A DNA stretch of 64,000 nt, from NCBI GenBank assembly GCA_033809515.1, contig JAPXLN010000009.1:3939-67938 (forward strand), read 5' to 3'. Source of the stretch: JAPXLN01 sp033809515 (GTDB lineage Bacteria > Bacillota > Sulfobacillia > Fermentithermobacillales > Fermentithermobacillaceae). The position numbers and the translations under genes were made by a program. Every line of letters starts with the position of its first letter. The stretch's first letter is position 1. The notes beneath the pieces are model-generated. The model was not told the DNA's origin, searched no databases, and worked only from the letters and a program-made list of their open reading frames with translations. Of the stretch, positions 17,401 to 23,809 are shown in pieces.

Positions 17401-17793
17401 CGCTTTTCTAACTATAAGAAAATAGCTGCAGCTGCCGATGAAGATACGCTTGAGGACATCAAAGACGAGCTGGAGGACAGGTACGGTCCCCTGCCTGCCT
17501 GCGCAGAGAATCTGATGAAGGTGGCTCATTTGCGGGTCCTTGCAGGAGGAATGGGGATCACCCAGGTGACTCTGGTTCAATCTGACCTGGTGCTTCAAAG
17601 AGAACACCTTAGGTTTAAGGTGGAGGTTCCGGATCTTTTTCCTTCTGAACACTTGCCAAAGGCAGCTTCTGTCTTTCCAGGGTTGGACATAGACCACAGG
17701 ATGAATACAATCTCCCTAACACTCCCCAGGTCGGACTCATCCCCCATTGACTACGGCATTGCCTTCGCTAAACACATATCCCTGCGTGAATAA
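14422..17793 (+). CDS. mfd: Transcription-repair coupling factor Mfd
   Basis: 1123-residue translocase that removes stalled RNA polymerase and recruits UvrA to template-strand lesions. Order of domains: UvrB-like N-terminal modules with FPAREVMPFES; RNA-polymerase-interaction domain (ANHGIGKFMGL ... VPTDQVDLVEKY); RecG-like motor with Walker A GDVGYGKT (602-609) and DEEH (703-706); TRG motif region; C-terminal D7. All seven helicase motifs appear intact. The start is in the ATGA overlap with pth; a second ATG follows at once. A candidate sigma-G promoter for spoVT overlaps its stop codon. Confidence 0.97.
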   Translation: MMPHSGLLSLLAESPSLKQLLAAVSARKTPALFLGAGKYARTASVAALCQRLNRPAFLVLPTPEEAVTARRELADLLGSDRVMLFPAREVMPFESRGNEESLWMRIKCLAELGSYKDPPAGPSAGSPPLLVMPVTALARRLASPATFRAGCMAFRAGDQALPEEILRRLVDLGYERAYTVEGVGQVALRGGIMDVFPPHAESPFRVEFAFDEVDSIRTFDPQTQTSVSLVEEVFLTPASDWLEGDPFTIFDYAPQDRFIVVEGLERCIDVVQEFERTGHEVASARLVAGTMRAGEEAVYIPSWHTADSLNHADAVFELVLRSHEGVKFQEVIESDTSVQVGFAGRLAGLVDELQDMVARARRVVILTGNKDRLTTLYRELDRHDIPLVTCDSVDEVPVPGAVTLSVGIGESGFNADAVQLSLFTEAEIFGRPLVRRRPRKKSGVPLDWRDLTTGDYVVHANHGIGKFMGLKTMTVNGATRDYLHIKYAGSDALYVPTDQVDLVEKYVGPEGHVPQLQRLGSGDWQRTKSRVKKSVEDMARKLLMLEASRKARKGHAFCRDSAWQRQFEEAFEYEDTEDQARATEEIKSDMEESVPMDRLLCGDVGYGKTEVAMRCAFKAVMDSKQVCILVPTTILAEQHYTTFTRRFTDYPVSVEVLSRFRTRAEQKRILKDLELGAVDIVIGTHRLLSKDVKIKDLGLLIIDEEHRFGVAQKERLKELSQTCDVLTLTATPIPRTLNMALSGIRDISVIETPPEGRFPVETYVVPENPGLIAQAIRREIRRGGQVFYVYNRVRTMARVCQKVQSLVPEARIAVGHGKMSEQELSRTMQDFLQGGYDVLISTTIIESGLDLPNVNTLIVEDADKLGLAQLYQLRGRVGRSSRIAYAYFTYRHTRSLSVAAEERLDALRDFSDMGSGFKLAMRDMQIRGAGNLLGSEQHGFLVLVGYDMYLNLLEKAVRSLKGLKDDVAERIQTSVEIPCEAYLPEDYILSPKERFSNYKKIAAAADEDTLEDIKDELEDRYGPLPACAENLMKVAHLRVLAGGMGITQVTLVQSDLVLQREHLRFKVEVPDLFPSEHLPKAASVFPGLDIDHRMNTISLTLPRSDSSPIDYGIAFAKHISLRE

Positions 17794-17817
17794 CCGTCCC
17801 AAAACGCCTATATACTA
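17787..17817 (+). promoter_or_regulatory. Candidate sigma-G promoter for spoVT
   Basis: GAATA at 17788-17792 (fits the sigma-G -35 GHATR), an 18-base spacer, then TATACTA at 17811-17817 (one mismatch to CATNHTA). B. subtilis spoVT is known to be sigma-G dependent. The element overlaps the mfd stop codon and would start transcription about 35 bases before the spoVT GTG. Confidence 0.6.
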
Positions 17818-17858
17818 ACAAAAGACAGGTAGGAGACTTGTCGGAGGGTGGTGAACAC

Positions 17859-18419
17859 GTGAAGGCGACAGGAATAGTGCGGAGAATAGACGATCTAGGG
17901 CGTGTTGTTATCCCAAAGGAAATCAGGCGGACTCTGAGGATAAGGGAAGGCGACCCCCTGGAGATTTTCGTGGATCGCGACGGCGAGGTTATCCTTAAGA
18001 AATACTCGCCCATTGGCGAACTGGGGGATTTTGCTAAAGAGTATACAGACTCCCTGGCTGAGGCAACGGGGCATATTGCTATGATAGCTGACCGGGACAA
18101 TGTAATCGCAGTATCGGGCGCTCCCAAAAAGGAATTCATGAATAAGCGGATCTCCCCGGCTATAGAACGGATCATGGAGGACAGGAAGCCTGTGTTGATC
18201 ACCCGTCCAGGAGAGGACCGCTACTGCAAGGAGTGCATTACCGACGACGAAGGTGGATGCAAGTTTACTTCAGAGGTTGTTGCCCCGATCATCGCTGAAG
18301 GGGATCCGATTGGCGCTGTTATCATTTGCACGAGAGAGCCTACGGAGATTGTGGGCGAGCTTGAGCTGAAGTTGGCCGAGACGGCGGCAGGATTCCTTGC
18401 CAAGCAAATGGAAGAGTAG
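17859..18419 (+). CDS. spoVT: Stage V sporulation regulator SpoVT
   Basis: 186-residue AbrB-type regulator of forespore genes. Residues 1-50 (KATGIVRRIDDLGRVVIP, EIRRTLRI) are almost identical to B. subtilis SpoVT as remembered; the C-terminal half is the GAF-like domain ending ETAAGFLAKQMEE. A CKEC pair plus a further cysteine in the GAF part (KECITDDEGGC) is not in the Bacillus protein as I recall it. The frame opens at TTG 17838, but GGAGGGTGGTG overlaps that region and favours GTG 17859, which also gives the family N terminus. It sits between mfd and the SpoVB-like gene, as in B. subtilis, and ends in a terminator. Confidence 0.95.
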   Translation: MKATGIVRRIDDLGRVVIPKEIRRTLRIREGDPLEIFVDRDGEVILKKYSPIGELGDFAKEYTDSLAEATGHIAMIADRDNVIAVSGAPKKEFMNKRISPAIERIMEDRKPVLITRPGEDRYCKECITDDEGGCKFTSEVVAPIIAEGDPIGAVIICTREPTEIVGELELKLAETAAGFLAKQMEE

Positions 18420-18448
18420 CGGGCAAAGAATAAGAACCCCAGGGAAAG

Positions 18449-18484
18449 GAAGGTGGCCCAGGAGCCACCTTCGTTTATGTTTTC
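18449..18484 (+). terminator. Rho-independent terminator after spoVT
   Basis: A 9-bp perfect stem (GAAGGTGGC 18449-18457 with GCCACCTTC 18464-18472) is followed by the T-rich GTTTATGTTTTC. Confidence 0.8.
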
Positions 18485-18522
18485 AGTGCTATCGTAGTGG
18501 GAGAACGCTCTCACAATGAGAA

Positions 18523-18570
18523 GGGTATGACGAGAGGGTATGACGAGAGGGTATGACGAGAGGGTATGAG
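18523..18570 (+). repeat. 13-bp tandem repeat upstream of the spoVB-like gene
   Basis: Unit GGGTATGACGAGA occurs at 18523-18535, 18536-18548 and 18549-18561, with a partial fourth copy to 18570. Each unit contains a purine-rich GAGAGGG-like core followed by ATG. The array ends 6 bases before the ATG of the flippase gene and so spans its ribosome-binding region. Confidence 0.9.
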
Positions 18571-18575
18571 AAACT

Positions 18576-20186
18576 ATGAGAGGGCAGGATTCGAGATTCC
18601 TAAAAGGCGCCTTTACACTTACGGTAGCCGGCTTGCTTGTGAAGGTAATGGGGGCTCTTTACAGGATCCCTCTGTATTCAATTCTGGGAAGCGAGGGCAT
18701 GGGGCTTTTCCAGATGGCTTACCCTATTTACTCCATACTTTTCACAGTGTCGTCGGCTGGGCTCAACGTTGCCATTTCCAAGGCCGTTGCAGAGCGTTGG
18801 GCCTTAGGCAGAAGGCGGGATGCCCGGCGAGCCTTTGCATGCTCCTTTGTTCTTGCTGCGGTTCTAGGCGCTCTGGGCTGGGCGCTTCTCTATTCTCTTT
18901 CCGGAACCATTGCAGCGGGGATGGGCAAGGATCCCAGGGCTGCACTGTCGGTGGCAGCTATTTCTCCGGCGGTTCTTGTGGCGGCATTGCTTTCCGCGTT
19001 GCGAGGGTGGTTTCAGGGCATTGAGGAAATGACGGTCCCTGCCATATCACAGGTTCTTGAGCAGCTGGGCAAGATCCTCACTACATTGACGCTGGCCTCA
19101 TTTTTCATGGCAAAGGGAATAGAGTATGCAGCGGCTGGAGCTACGTTCGGGGCCGTTGCCGGAGCTTTCGTGGCAGTTGTGTTTACCGGCGGAGCTTACC
19201 TGGTTCAGAAACGTCACTGGGCTCATTCAGCGAGACAGGATTTCGCAAGGGAAGACTCCGGCAGGGGGAAACGAGAGTCCTGGACGTCTATTGCCCTCAA
19301 CATTGCCGCCATAGCTGTTCCCATATCTTTGGCATCGGCGGTCTTTGGGATCACCGAGCTCATAGACCTGGGGCTGGTTCCGGGGCGCCTTCAAGCTGCA
19401 GGCTATTCCCGGGAGGAAGCTACTATGCTTTTCGGACGGCTTACCGGGGCAGCTTTTCCGCTGATCAACATTCCCACGATGTTCACCGGGGCTCTGCAGA
19501 TGACGCTGGTGCCTTCGGTGACCGCCGCGTTGGCAGTCGGGGATAGGGAAAAGGTCAGAAGACAGATTGATAAGGCTCTTTCGATTGCCCTAATGCTGGC
19601 CCTGCCTGCCGCCCTTGGGCTGTATGTCCTGTCGGAACCTATTTTGCTTTTACTTTTTCATGACGAAGGTGTCGGGCAAATACTGCGTTCTGTGACGCCT
19701 GCAGTTTTCTTTCTCGCGCTTCAACAGGTTAGCTCTGGTATACTCCAGGGCATGGGCCGCGCCAAGGTCCCTCTTTACAGCTTGCTGTGGGCTGTAGCTG
19801 TCAAAGCTCCTCTTAGCTACATTCTTGTGGCCATACCTTCGCTTGGGGTCGTCGGGGCCGGCCTTGCCACTTCCGCTTACTTCGCTGTTGCAGCGCTTCT
19901 GAACTTAAGAGCTATAGATAAGGATCTTGGGTATTCCATCGGCGGGTTGACCCTGCTTAAGACCGCCTTTGCCGGAGCAGTCATGGCGTTTGGCGCAGGT
20001 GGAGTCTATCGCATACTATCAAACATTATTGCCTGGGAGATGGCAACCGCTCTTGCAATTGTGGCCGGAGTCATTGTTTATGTGACCATGGTCTTCGTGC
20101 TGGGGTTGGCATCCTGGGACGATCTCCAGCTCATCCCAGGCGTTAAGCGCATTACCGGGAGATTAACAAAAAGGAGAAAACCATAG
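18576..20186 (+). CDS. SpoVB/MurJ-family polysaccharide flippase (YabM-like)
   Basis: 536-residue integral membrane protein of the MATE/MOP flippase superfamily with about 14 predicted membrane segments. The N terminus FLKGAFTLTVAGLLVKVMGA and the GSEGMGLFQMAYP segment are typical of SpoVB-type proteins, which move lipid-linked oligosaccharide precursors for spore cortex or cell wall. Its position between spoVT and mazG corresponds to yabM of B. subtilis. SpoVB and YabM cannot be told apart here. The ATG lies just after a 13-bp tandem repeat that supplies its ribosome-binding site. Confidence 0.88.
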   Translation: MRGQDSRFLKGAFTLTVAGLLVKVMGALYRIPLYSILGSEGMGLFQMAYPIYSILFTVSSAGLNVAISKAVAERWALGRRRDARRAFACSFVLAAVLGALGWALLYSLSGTIAAGMGKDPRAALSVAAISPAVLVAALLSALRGWFQGIEEMTVPAISQVLEQLGKILTTLTLASFFMAKGIEYAAAGATFGAVAGAFVAVVFTGGAYLVQKRHWAHSARQDFAREDSGRGKRESWTSIALNIAAIAVPISLASAVFGITELIDLGLVPGRLQAAGYSREEATMLFGRLTGAAFPLINIPTMFTGALQMTLVPSVTAALAVGDREKVRRQIDKALSIALMLALPAALGLYVLSEPILLLLFHDEGVGQILRSVTPAVFFLALQQVSSGILQGMGRAKVPLYSLLWAVAVKAPLSYILVAIPSLGVVGAGLATSAYFAVAALLNLRAIDKDLGYSIGGLTLLKTAFAGAVMAFGAGGVYRILSNIIAWEMATALAIVAGVIVYVTMVFVLGLASWDDLQLIPGVKRITGRLTKRRKP

Positions 20187-20996
20187 ATGAATGAGATGCA
20201 CAAGCCAGAAACTCTTGAAAGGTCATGGACTCGGTTTTTGTCTGTGGTTGCCGCTCTACGAGGCGAGAACGGTTGCCCCTGGGACAAAGAGCAGACGTAC
20301 GCTTCTTTGGCCCAGTACGTCCTTGAGGAGGCATGGGAGGTTGCCGCCAGCGCCCTGGAAAAAGATGCGAATAAACTTAAGGAAGAGTTGGGAGACTTGC
20401 TCTTGGAGGTTGCCCTCTACTGTCAGATAGCGCTGGAGAGAGGTGATTTCGGCCCTCAGGACGTCCTTGAGGGCATAACGGAGAAACTCATAAGAAGGCA
20501 TCCTCACGTTTTTGCAGACCGCAAGGCTGAGAGCCCTGAGGAGGTTGAAAAGCTGTGGGCAGAGATCAAGAGAAACGAACCGGGAAGGTACAAAAAGACC
20601 CATTCACTTATGGACGAGGTTCCCAAGGGTATGCCCGCGCTCATGCAAGCTCAACGTCAGCAGTCTCTGGCAGGTCAGGTAGGCTTTGACTGGAAGGATG
20701 CGAAACCGGTGTTTCTCAAGGTTGAGGAGGAACTCAAGGAGCTGAGGGATGCATGGGATTCTGGTGTTGAAGAGGATATCAGGACCGAAACAGGTGATCT
20801 GATCTTTGCCTGTGTGAACCTCTCAAGGCATCTTGGCGTAGACGCTGAAACTGCCCTACTAGGGGCGGTAAGCAAGTTCGGTAACCGGTTCAGGCAGATT
20901 GAAAAGCGCCTGGCGAGCCATAATCTAAGCATGAAGGACATGGACATAGATGAACTGGACCGTCTATGGGAGGAGACCAAGCGGAAAGAGCCGTGA
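20187..20996 (+). CDS. mazG: Nucleoside triphosphate pyrophosphohydrolase MazG
   Basis: 269-residue all-alpha NTP pyrophosphatase with two MazG repeats. The first has GCPWDKEQTY, LEEAWEV and ELGDLLLEV (the EExx...ExxD metal site); the second has FDWKDAKP, EELKEL and ETGDLIFA. Substrates are (d)NTPs. B. subtilis YabN carries an extra N-terminal tetrapyrrole-methylase domain; this protein starts directly with the MazG part. AAAGGAGAAAA precedes the ATG, directly after the flippase stop codon. Confidence 0.94.
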   Translation: MNEMHKPETLERSWTRFLSVVAALRGENGCPWDKEQTYASLAQYVLEEAWEVAASALEKDANKLKEELGDLLLEVALYCQIALERGDFGPQDVLEGITEKLIRRHPHVFADRKAESPEEVEKLWAEIKRNEPGRYKKTHSLMDEVPKGMPALMQAQRQQSLAGQVGFDWKDAKPVFLKVEEELKELRDAWDSGVEEDIRTETGDLIFACVNLSRHLGVDAETALLGAVSKFGNRFRQIEKRLASHNLSMKDMDIDELDRLWEETKRKEP

Positions 20997-21049
20997 GTCA
21001 GGGTCTGGCTGTCAGTCTCAAAGAGGGATGGCTTTCAGGAGGGAAAACA

Positions 21050-21346
21050 GTGAACAAGACGGAACTTGTAGGTAAGGTTGCTGAGAGGTCCGGAATGACA
21101 AAGAAGGATACGGAGAGATTCGTTAACACTCTCATAGACGTGGTACAGGAGGCAATTGCTACAGGAGACACCGTTGCCATTTTGGGCTTCGGTACGTTTG
21201 TGGCCAGGGAAAGGCCTGCCCGCCAGGGACGCAATCCAAGGACAGGCGAACCCATCGATATTCCGGCCTCAAGGATACCTGTGTTCAGGCCGGGCAGAAC
21301 GTTCAGGGAGTCGGTAGGATCACGTCCCGTTACCGGAGACCGTTAG
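21050..21346 (+). CDS. hup: HU-type DNA-binding protein
   Basis: 98-residue nucleoid protein of the HU/IHF family. NKTELVGKVAERSG, GFGTFVARERPARQGRNPRTGE and ASRIPVFRPG are the standard helical body and DNA-binding arm. The frame is open further upstream, but GTG 21050 follows GGAGGG with a 6-base gap and gives the family N terminus. It lies between mazG and rqcP, where many clostridia but not B. subtilis carry a hup gene. Confidence 0.95.
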   Translation: MNKTELVGKVAERSGMTKKDTERFVNTLIDVVQEAIATGDTVAILGFGTFVARERPARQGRNPRTGEPIDIPASRIPVFRPGRTFRESVGSRPVTGDR

Positions 21347-21354
21347 TCGCAATT

Positions 21355-21450
21355 AATTCGGTAATAATCCGGTGGCAAATCGGTGGTAATTCAGTAGTGA
21401 TTCAGTAGTAAGTCTGAGATAAGTCAGAGAATCAGTAAGTCAGAGAATTG
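21355..21450 (+). repeat. Degenerate 11-bp tandem repeats between hup and rqcP
   Basis: Five diverged copies lie in tandem: 21355-21365, 21366-21377 (12 bp), 21378-21388, 21389-21399 and 21400-21410. The last two are ATTCAGTAGTG and ATTCAGTAGTA, the earlier ones AATCGGTGGTA-like. They are followed by a second repetitive patch with two copies of AAGTCAGAGAAT. No terminator or gene is visible in this 120-base spacer. Confidence 0.75.
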
Positions 21451-21466
21451 GGAGAGGTGTTTGGCG

Positions 21467-21727
21467 GTGCGGCTGGATAAGTACTTGAAGGTAAGCAGGG
21501 TTGTAAAACGGAGAACCATAGCTCAGACTCTGTGCCTGGGCGGGCATGTGAAGAAAAACGGCCGCACTGCCAAACCTGCAGCTAACGTTGAGATAGGAGA
21601 CGTTATCCAGGTTGATTTCGGAGCGAGGACCGTTTCTTTACGGGTTGTCAAACTAGAGGAAAACGCCGGCAAACAAGCAGCCGGCGGGATGTATGAGATT
21701 ATCTCGGAAAACGCAGTTGCGCGCTGA
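21467..21727 (+). CDS. rqcP: S4-domain RNA-binding protein RqcP (YabO)
   Basis: 86-residue S4 protein. MRLDKYLKVSRVVKRRT and the GHVKKNGRTAKPAANVEIGDVI segment match YabO/RqcP, which binds the 50S-tRNA interface and helps RqcH build alanine tails in ribosome-associated quality control. TTG 21461 is also in frame, but GTG 21467 lies 9 bases after GGGAGAGG and gives the family start. It converges on divIC, with a gap of only 3 bases between the two stop codons. Confidence 0.93.
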   Translation: MRLDKYLKVSRVVKRRTIAQTLCLGGHVKKNGRTAKPAANVEIGDVIQVDFGARTVSLRVVKLEENAGKQAAGGMYEIISENAVAR

Positions 21728-21730
21728 CTC

Positions 21731-22030
21731 CTAAGGTTCCGGATTATCGCTGACGAGCATGTACTGTATTTCACCGGGTTTGACCAAGCCCAGCTTCTCT
21801 CTTGCTGTTTTCTCTATGTACTCATCGCTGCTCATAAGCTCAGCTTGTCTCTCTAGTGTTTCATTCATCTTTCTGTAGTACTCGATCTCTGATTCCAATG
21901 CGACAAGTCGTCTTTTCGCAGCAATAACCTCAGACTGTCTTATGGCGAGTGTGGACAAGACGGCAATGCTCAGAATCACGCCCCAGATCCACTTTCGCGC
22001 CCCTCGTTTTTTTCTTTTATCCCCCATCAT
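21731..22030 (-). CDS. divIC: Septum formation protein DivIC/FtsB family
   Basis: 99-residue bitopic protein: basic N terminus, one membrane segment (about residues 14-31, WIWGVILSIAVLSTLAI), a coiled coil (RRLVALESEIEYYRKMNETLERQ), and the C-terminal EYIEKTAREKLGLVKPGE motif of FtsB/DivIC. It would join FtsL and DivIB in the divisome to activate septal peptidoglycan synthesis. Its start overlaps the stop of the HTH gene upstream (ATGA-type overlap at 22027-22030), so the two are coupled. It is inverted relative to hup/rqcP, unlike B. subtilis. Confidence 0.9.
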   Translation of the reverse strand: MMGDKRKKRGARKWIWGVILSIAVLSTLAIRQSEVIAAKRRLVALESEIEYYRKMNETLERQAELMSSDEYIEKTAREKLGLVKPGEIQYMLVSDNPEP

Positions 22031-22275
22031 GTGGGTTCCTCCTCATATTCCTCCTGAGAATCCTCCTGATTGAAAAGGCTCAGCGGATCTCCGGAGATAA
22101 CTATAACCACCTGATACCCCTTGGCCTTAGCCCGACTGTACAGGGTAGCGATAGTGGCCTGGCTCAATCCGAGCCTCTCCGCTATAGCTTGAGCAGAGTA
22201 CCCTGTTTCCTTCAGGACGACTACTTGTCTTTCCCGGAAACTCAGTCTTTCCGCTCCCCGGATCTCAATCTGCAC
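22027..22275 (-). CDS. Small helix-turn-helix protein coupled to divIC
   Basis: 82 residues. The segment LSFRERQVVVLKETGYSAQAIAERLGLSQATIATLYSRAKAKG (about residues 11-53) looks like a LuxR/sigma-4/Tfx-type HTH, followed by a strand-rich piece and an acidic tail. I do not recognise a named family member. The GTG start is preceded by GGGGGAT. The gene lies between yabQ and divIC, where B. subtilis has none, and overlaps divIC by 4 bases. Two perfect DnaA boxes lie 16-36 bases upstream of its start. A regulatory role in division is possible but inferred. Confidence 0.7.
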   Translation of the reverse strand: MQIEIRGAERLSFRERQVVVLKETGYSAQAIAERLGLSQATIATLYSRAKAKGYQVVIVISGDPLSLFNQEDSQEEYEEEPT

Positions 22276-22278
22276 ACG

Positions 22279-22322
22279 TTATCCCCCGGGTTATCCACAA
22301 ATTATCCACAATATGTGGACAG
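22279..22322. promoter_or_regulatory. DnaA-box cluster upstream of the HTH-divIC pair
   Basis: Two perfect DnaA boxes TTATCCACA (22291-22299 and 22302-22310) are spaced 11 bp, about one helical turn. They are flanked by a degenerate direct copy TTATCCCCC (22279-22287) and a degenerate inverted copy TGTGGACAG (22314-22322). The group lies in the 154-base gap between yabQ and the HTH gene. On the minus strand the boxes contain a GATAAT that could serve as a -10, so DnaA could repress the pair. Confidence 0.7.
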
Positions 22323-22429
22323 AATTAGTACAACCCTATTCTCCGGCAAATCGGAAACTCCTTCTTTTCGGAGGAAAATCGCAAGGGTTGAGATCTGAAA
22401 ATCACAACCGGCACACATCGGATCTGCAG

Positions 22430-22897
22430 CTATCCGGTGGTACTCCTGGTGTCATCATGCGGGGCGCCGTCTTGTGGTGGTTCCGGGGGTGGAATTAGGG
22501 ACTGCTTTATGCGGGTTACCAGCGCAGATATGCGGCTGCGCGCAGGGAGAAGGGTCCTTTGGTTCGCCCACATAAGATCCCTCCTGGTTCTGGAGAAAAG
22601 GCGAAAAGCTCCATGATAGACTAAGTCGCCCACAAGTACGCTGCACGTGAGAAACCCTGTGGCCATAGCTACGGGAACGTAGAGACGGAGTTCTCCCCAG
22701 TTTGCCGCAAGCATTACATACCCGGTTAGAGCGATTACTCCCAGAGCAGCCAAGGCATCCAGGATGTTGCGGGTGAGTTTGCCAGGGCGAAAAGCTCCCC
22801 TAAATGCTGTGTAAACGCGAAACAGCAAGTGGGAAACTGTTCCTGCAAGGAACAAGAGAGCCAGACGCCACATCTGAAACTGGACGGATGTTTCCAT
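22430..22897 (-). CDS. yabQ: Sporulation protein YabQ
   Basis: 155-residue membrane protein needed for spore cortex formation in B. subtilis. The N-terminal about 100 residues hold four hydrophobic segments (RLALLFLAGTVSHLLF, ILDALAALGVIALTGYVML and LYVPVAMATGFLTCSVLVG among them); the tail is basic then proline-rich. The family call rests mainly on its position directly after YabP and on topology. The ATG directly abuts the yabP stop codon. In B. subtilis it is expressed in the mother cell under sigma-E and locates to the forespore outer membrane. Confidence 0.82.
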   Translation of the reverse strand: METSVQFQMWRLALLFLAGTVSHLLFRVYTAFRGAFRPGKLTRNILDALAALGVIALTGYVMLAANWGELRLYVPVAMATGFLTCSVLVGDLVYHGAFRLFSRTRRDLMWANQRTLLPARSRISALVTRIKQSLIPPPEPPQDGAPHDDTRSTTG

Positions 22898-23188
22898 TTA
22901 TCTAAAGAGACGTTGGAGCAATCCCCGTTCCTTTTGTGCCCGGCTCCGGTCCGGCGGAGAGTATTCCAGTCCCAGCAGCATTCCTTCGAGTACCATGAGT
23001 CCTTTCTCAAGGTCTAGGCTGGTTATGTGGAACTCTTCTCCGGAAAGACTGATGAACCCCATGTCCGTTTCAACGACTACTTGTCTTTCATCAAAACTGT
23101 CTACATGGATAACCCCTTGTATGCGGACTTGTTCTCGCTGGAGGATCTCCACCTTATGCTGGGAAGTGCTGGCCCCGTAATTGTCCAA
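22898..23188 (-). CDS. yabP: Sporulation protein YabP
   Basis: 96-residue soluble protein of the YabP/YqfC family. HKVEILQREQVRIQGVIHVDSFDE and the GFISLSGEEFHITSLDLEKG segment are the family core (from memory YabP: 'L..R..L.ITGV..V.SFD...'). It assists cortex assembly early in sporulation. The TTG start has GGAGGG about 10 bases upstream. It heads the inverted yabP-yabQ-HTH-divIC block and carries a plausible sigma-E promoter. Confidence 0.88.
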   Translation of the reverse strand: MDNYGASTSQHKVEILQREQVRIQGVIHVDSFDERQVVVETDMGFISLSGEEFHITSLDLEKGLMVLEGMLLGLEYSPPDRSRAQKERGLLQRLFR

Positions 23189-23235
23189 ATGCCCTCACCC
23201 TCCGTGTCGGGTACTATACTCCGGTTCTAGCAAAA

Positions 23236-23263
23236 TAGCTATGCTGGAAGACAGGATATATTC
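23236..23263 (-). promoter_or_regulatory. Candidate sigma-E promoter for yabP
   Basis: On the minus strand GAATATA (23263-23257) is followed after 13 bases by CATAGCTA (23243-23236). This fits the sigma-E pattern (KMATATT, 13-15, CATACAMT) at the ATA of the -35 and CATA of the -10. Distance to the yabP start codon is about 48 bases. Confidence 0.42.
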
Positions 23264-23338
23264 GCCGTGGAGTAGCATGTCTGCCCGCACCCATTGTAGG
23301 ATGTCAGAGATCCGGTATTTGGTGTACCCTTAGTATCC

Positions 23339-23368
23339 TTGACAGTGAAAAAGCGCATAACCTATAAT
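23339..23368 (+). promoter_or_regulatory. Consensus sigma-A promoter for yabR
   Basis: TTGACA (23339-23344), 18-base spacer, TATAAT (23363-23368): both hexamers perfect. Transcription would begin near 23375 and lead into the S1-domain gene. Confidence 0.88.
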
Positions 23369-23416
23369 GATATTTGTATCAGGGAATAAACGGGAAATGG
23401 GAGGAATGGCGGAGGT

Positions 23417-23809
23417 ATGCCGCTAGAAGTCGGCGCGATCGTTGAGGGTGTTGTTACCGGCGTCACGAATTTCGGTGCATTTGTGAGTCTCCCGGAGGGC
23501 AAGACCGGGCTGGTTCATATCTCGGAAATTGCTGATGCGTATGTAAAAGACATCAACGAGTACGTAAAAAAACACGACACGGTAAAAGTGAAGGTTCTAT
23601 CAGTCGATGCATCCGGGAAGATCGGGCTCAGCATCAAGCAAGCCAGCCCCACCTACCGGCCGCGAAGCGCTCAGGATTTTCGGCGTTCAAGGGCCAATTT
23701 CGAAGACAGGCTGGCACGCTTTCTCAAGGAAAGCGATGAGAGGCAGGCTGATCTTAAAAAGAACGTCGATGCTAAGCGCGGCGGACGTGGATCGCGCCGG
23801 GAAGTATAG
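23417..23809 (+). CDS. yabR: S1-domain RNA-binding protein YabR
   Basis: 130-residue polypeptide with one S1 OB fold (residues 1-75): LEVGAIVEGVVTGVTNFGAFV, GLVHISEIAD and VKVLSVDASGKIGLSIK. The C-terminal 55 residues are basic and charged, suited to RNA binding. YabR/GSP13-like proteins associate with the ribosome. ATG 23417 sits 1 base after GGAGG, but a second site GGGAGGA lies at 23399-23405; the N terminus aligns with B. subtilis YabR, so the start is kept. A tiny out-of-frame ORF (ATG 23406) overlaps the start. Confidence 0.9.
   Translation: MPLEVGAIVEGVVTGVTNFGAFVSLPEGKTGLVHISEIADAYVKDINEYVKKHDTVKVKVLSVDASGKIGLSIKQASPTYRPRSAQDFRRSRANFEDRLARFLKESDERQADLKKNVDAKRGGRGSRREV

Noticed and set aside
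18523..18570. CRISPR array
   Set aside because: Direct repeats are 13 bp and have no spacers; no cas gene is nearby. No other array-like pattern was seen.
20966..21049. Longer N terminus for HU
   Set aside because: The frame is open, but the HU family starts at MNKTEL, which matches GTG 21050 with a strong ribosome site.
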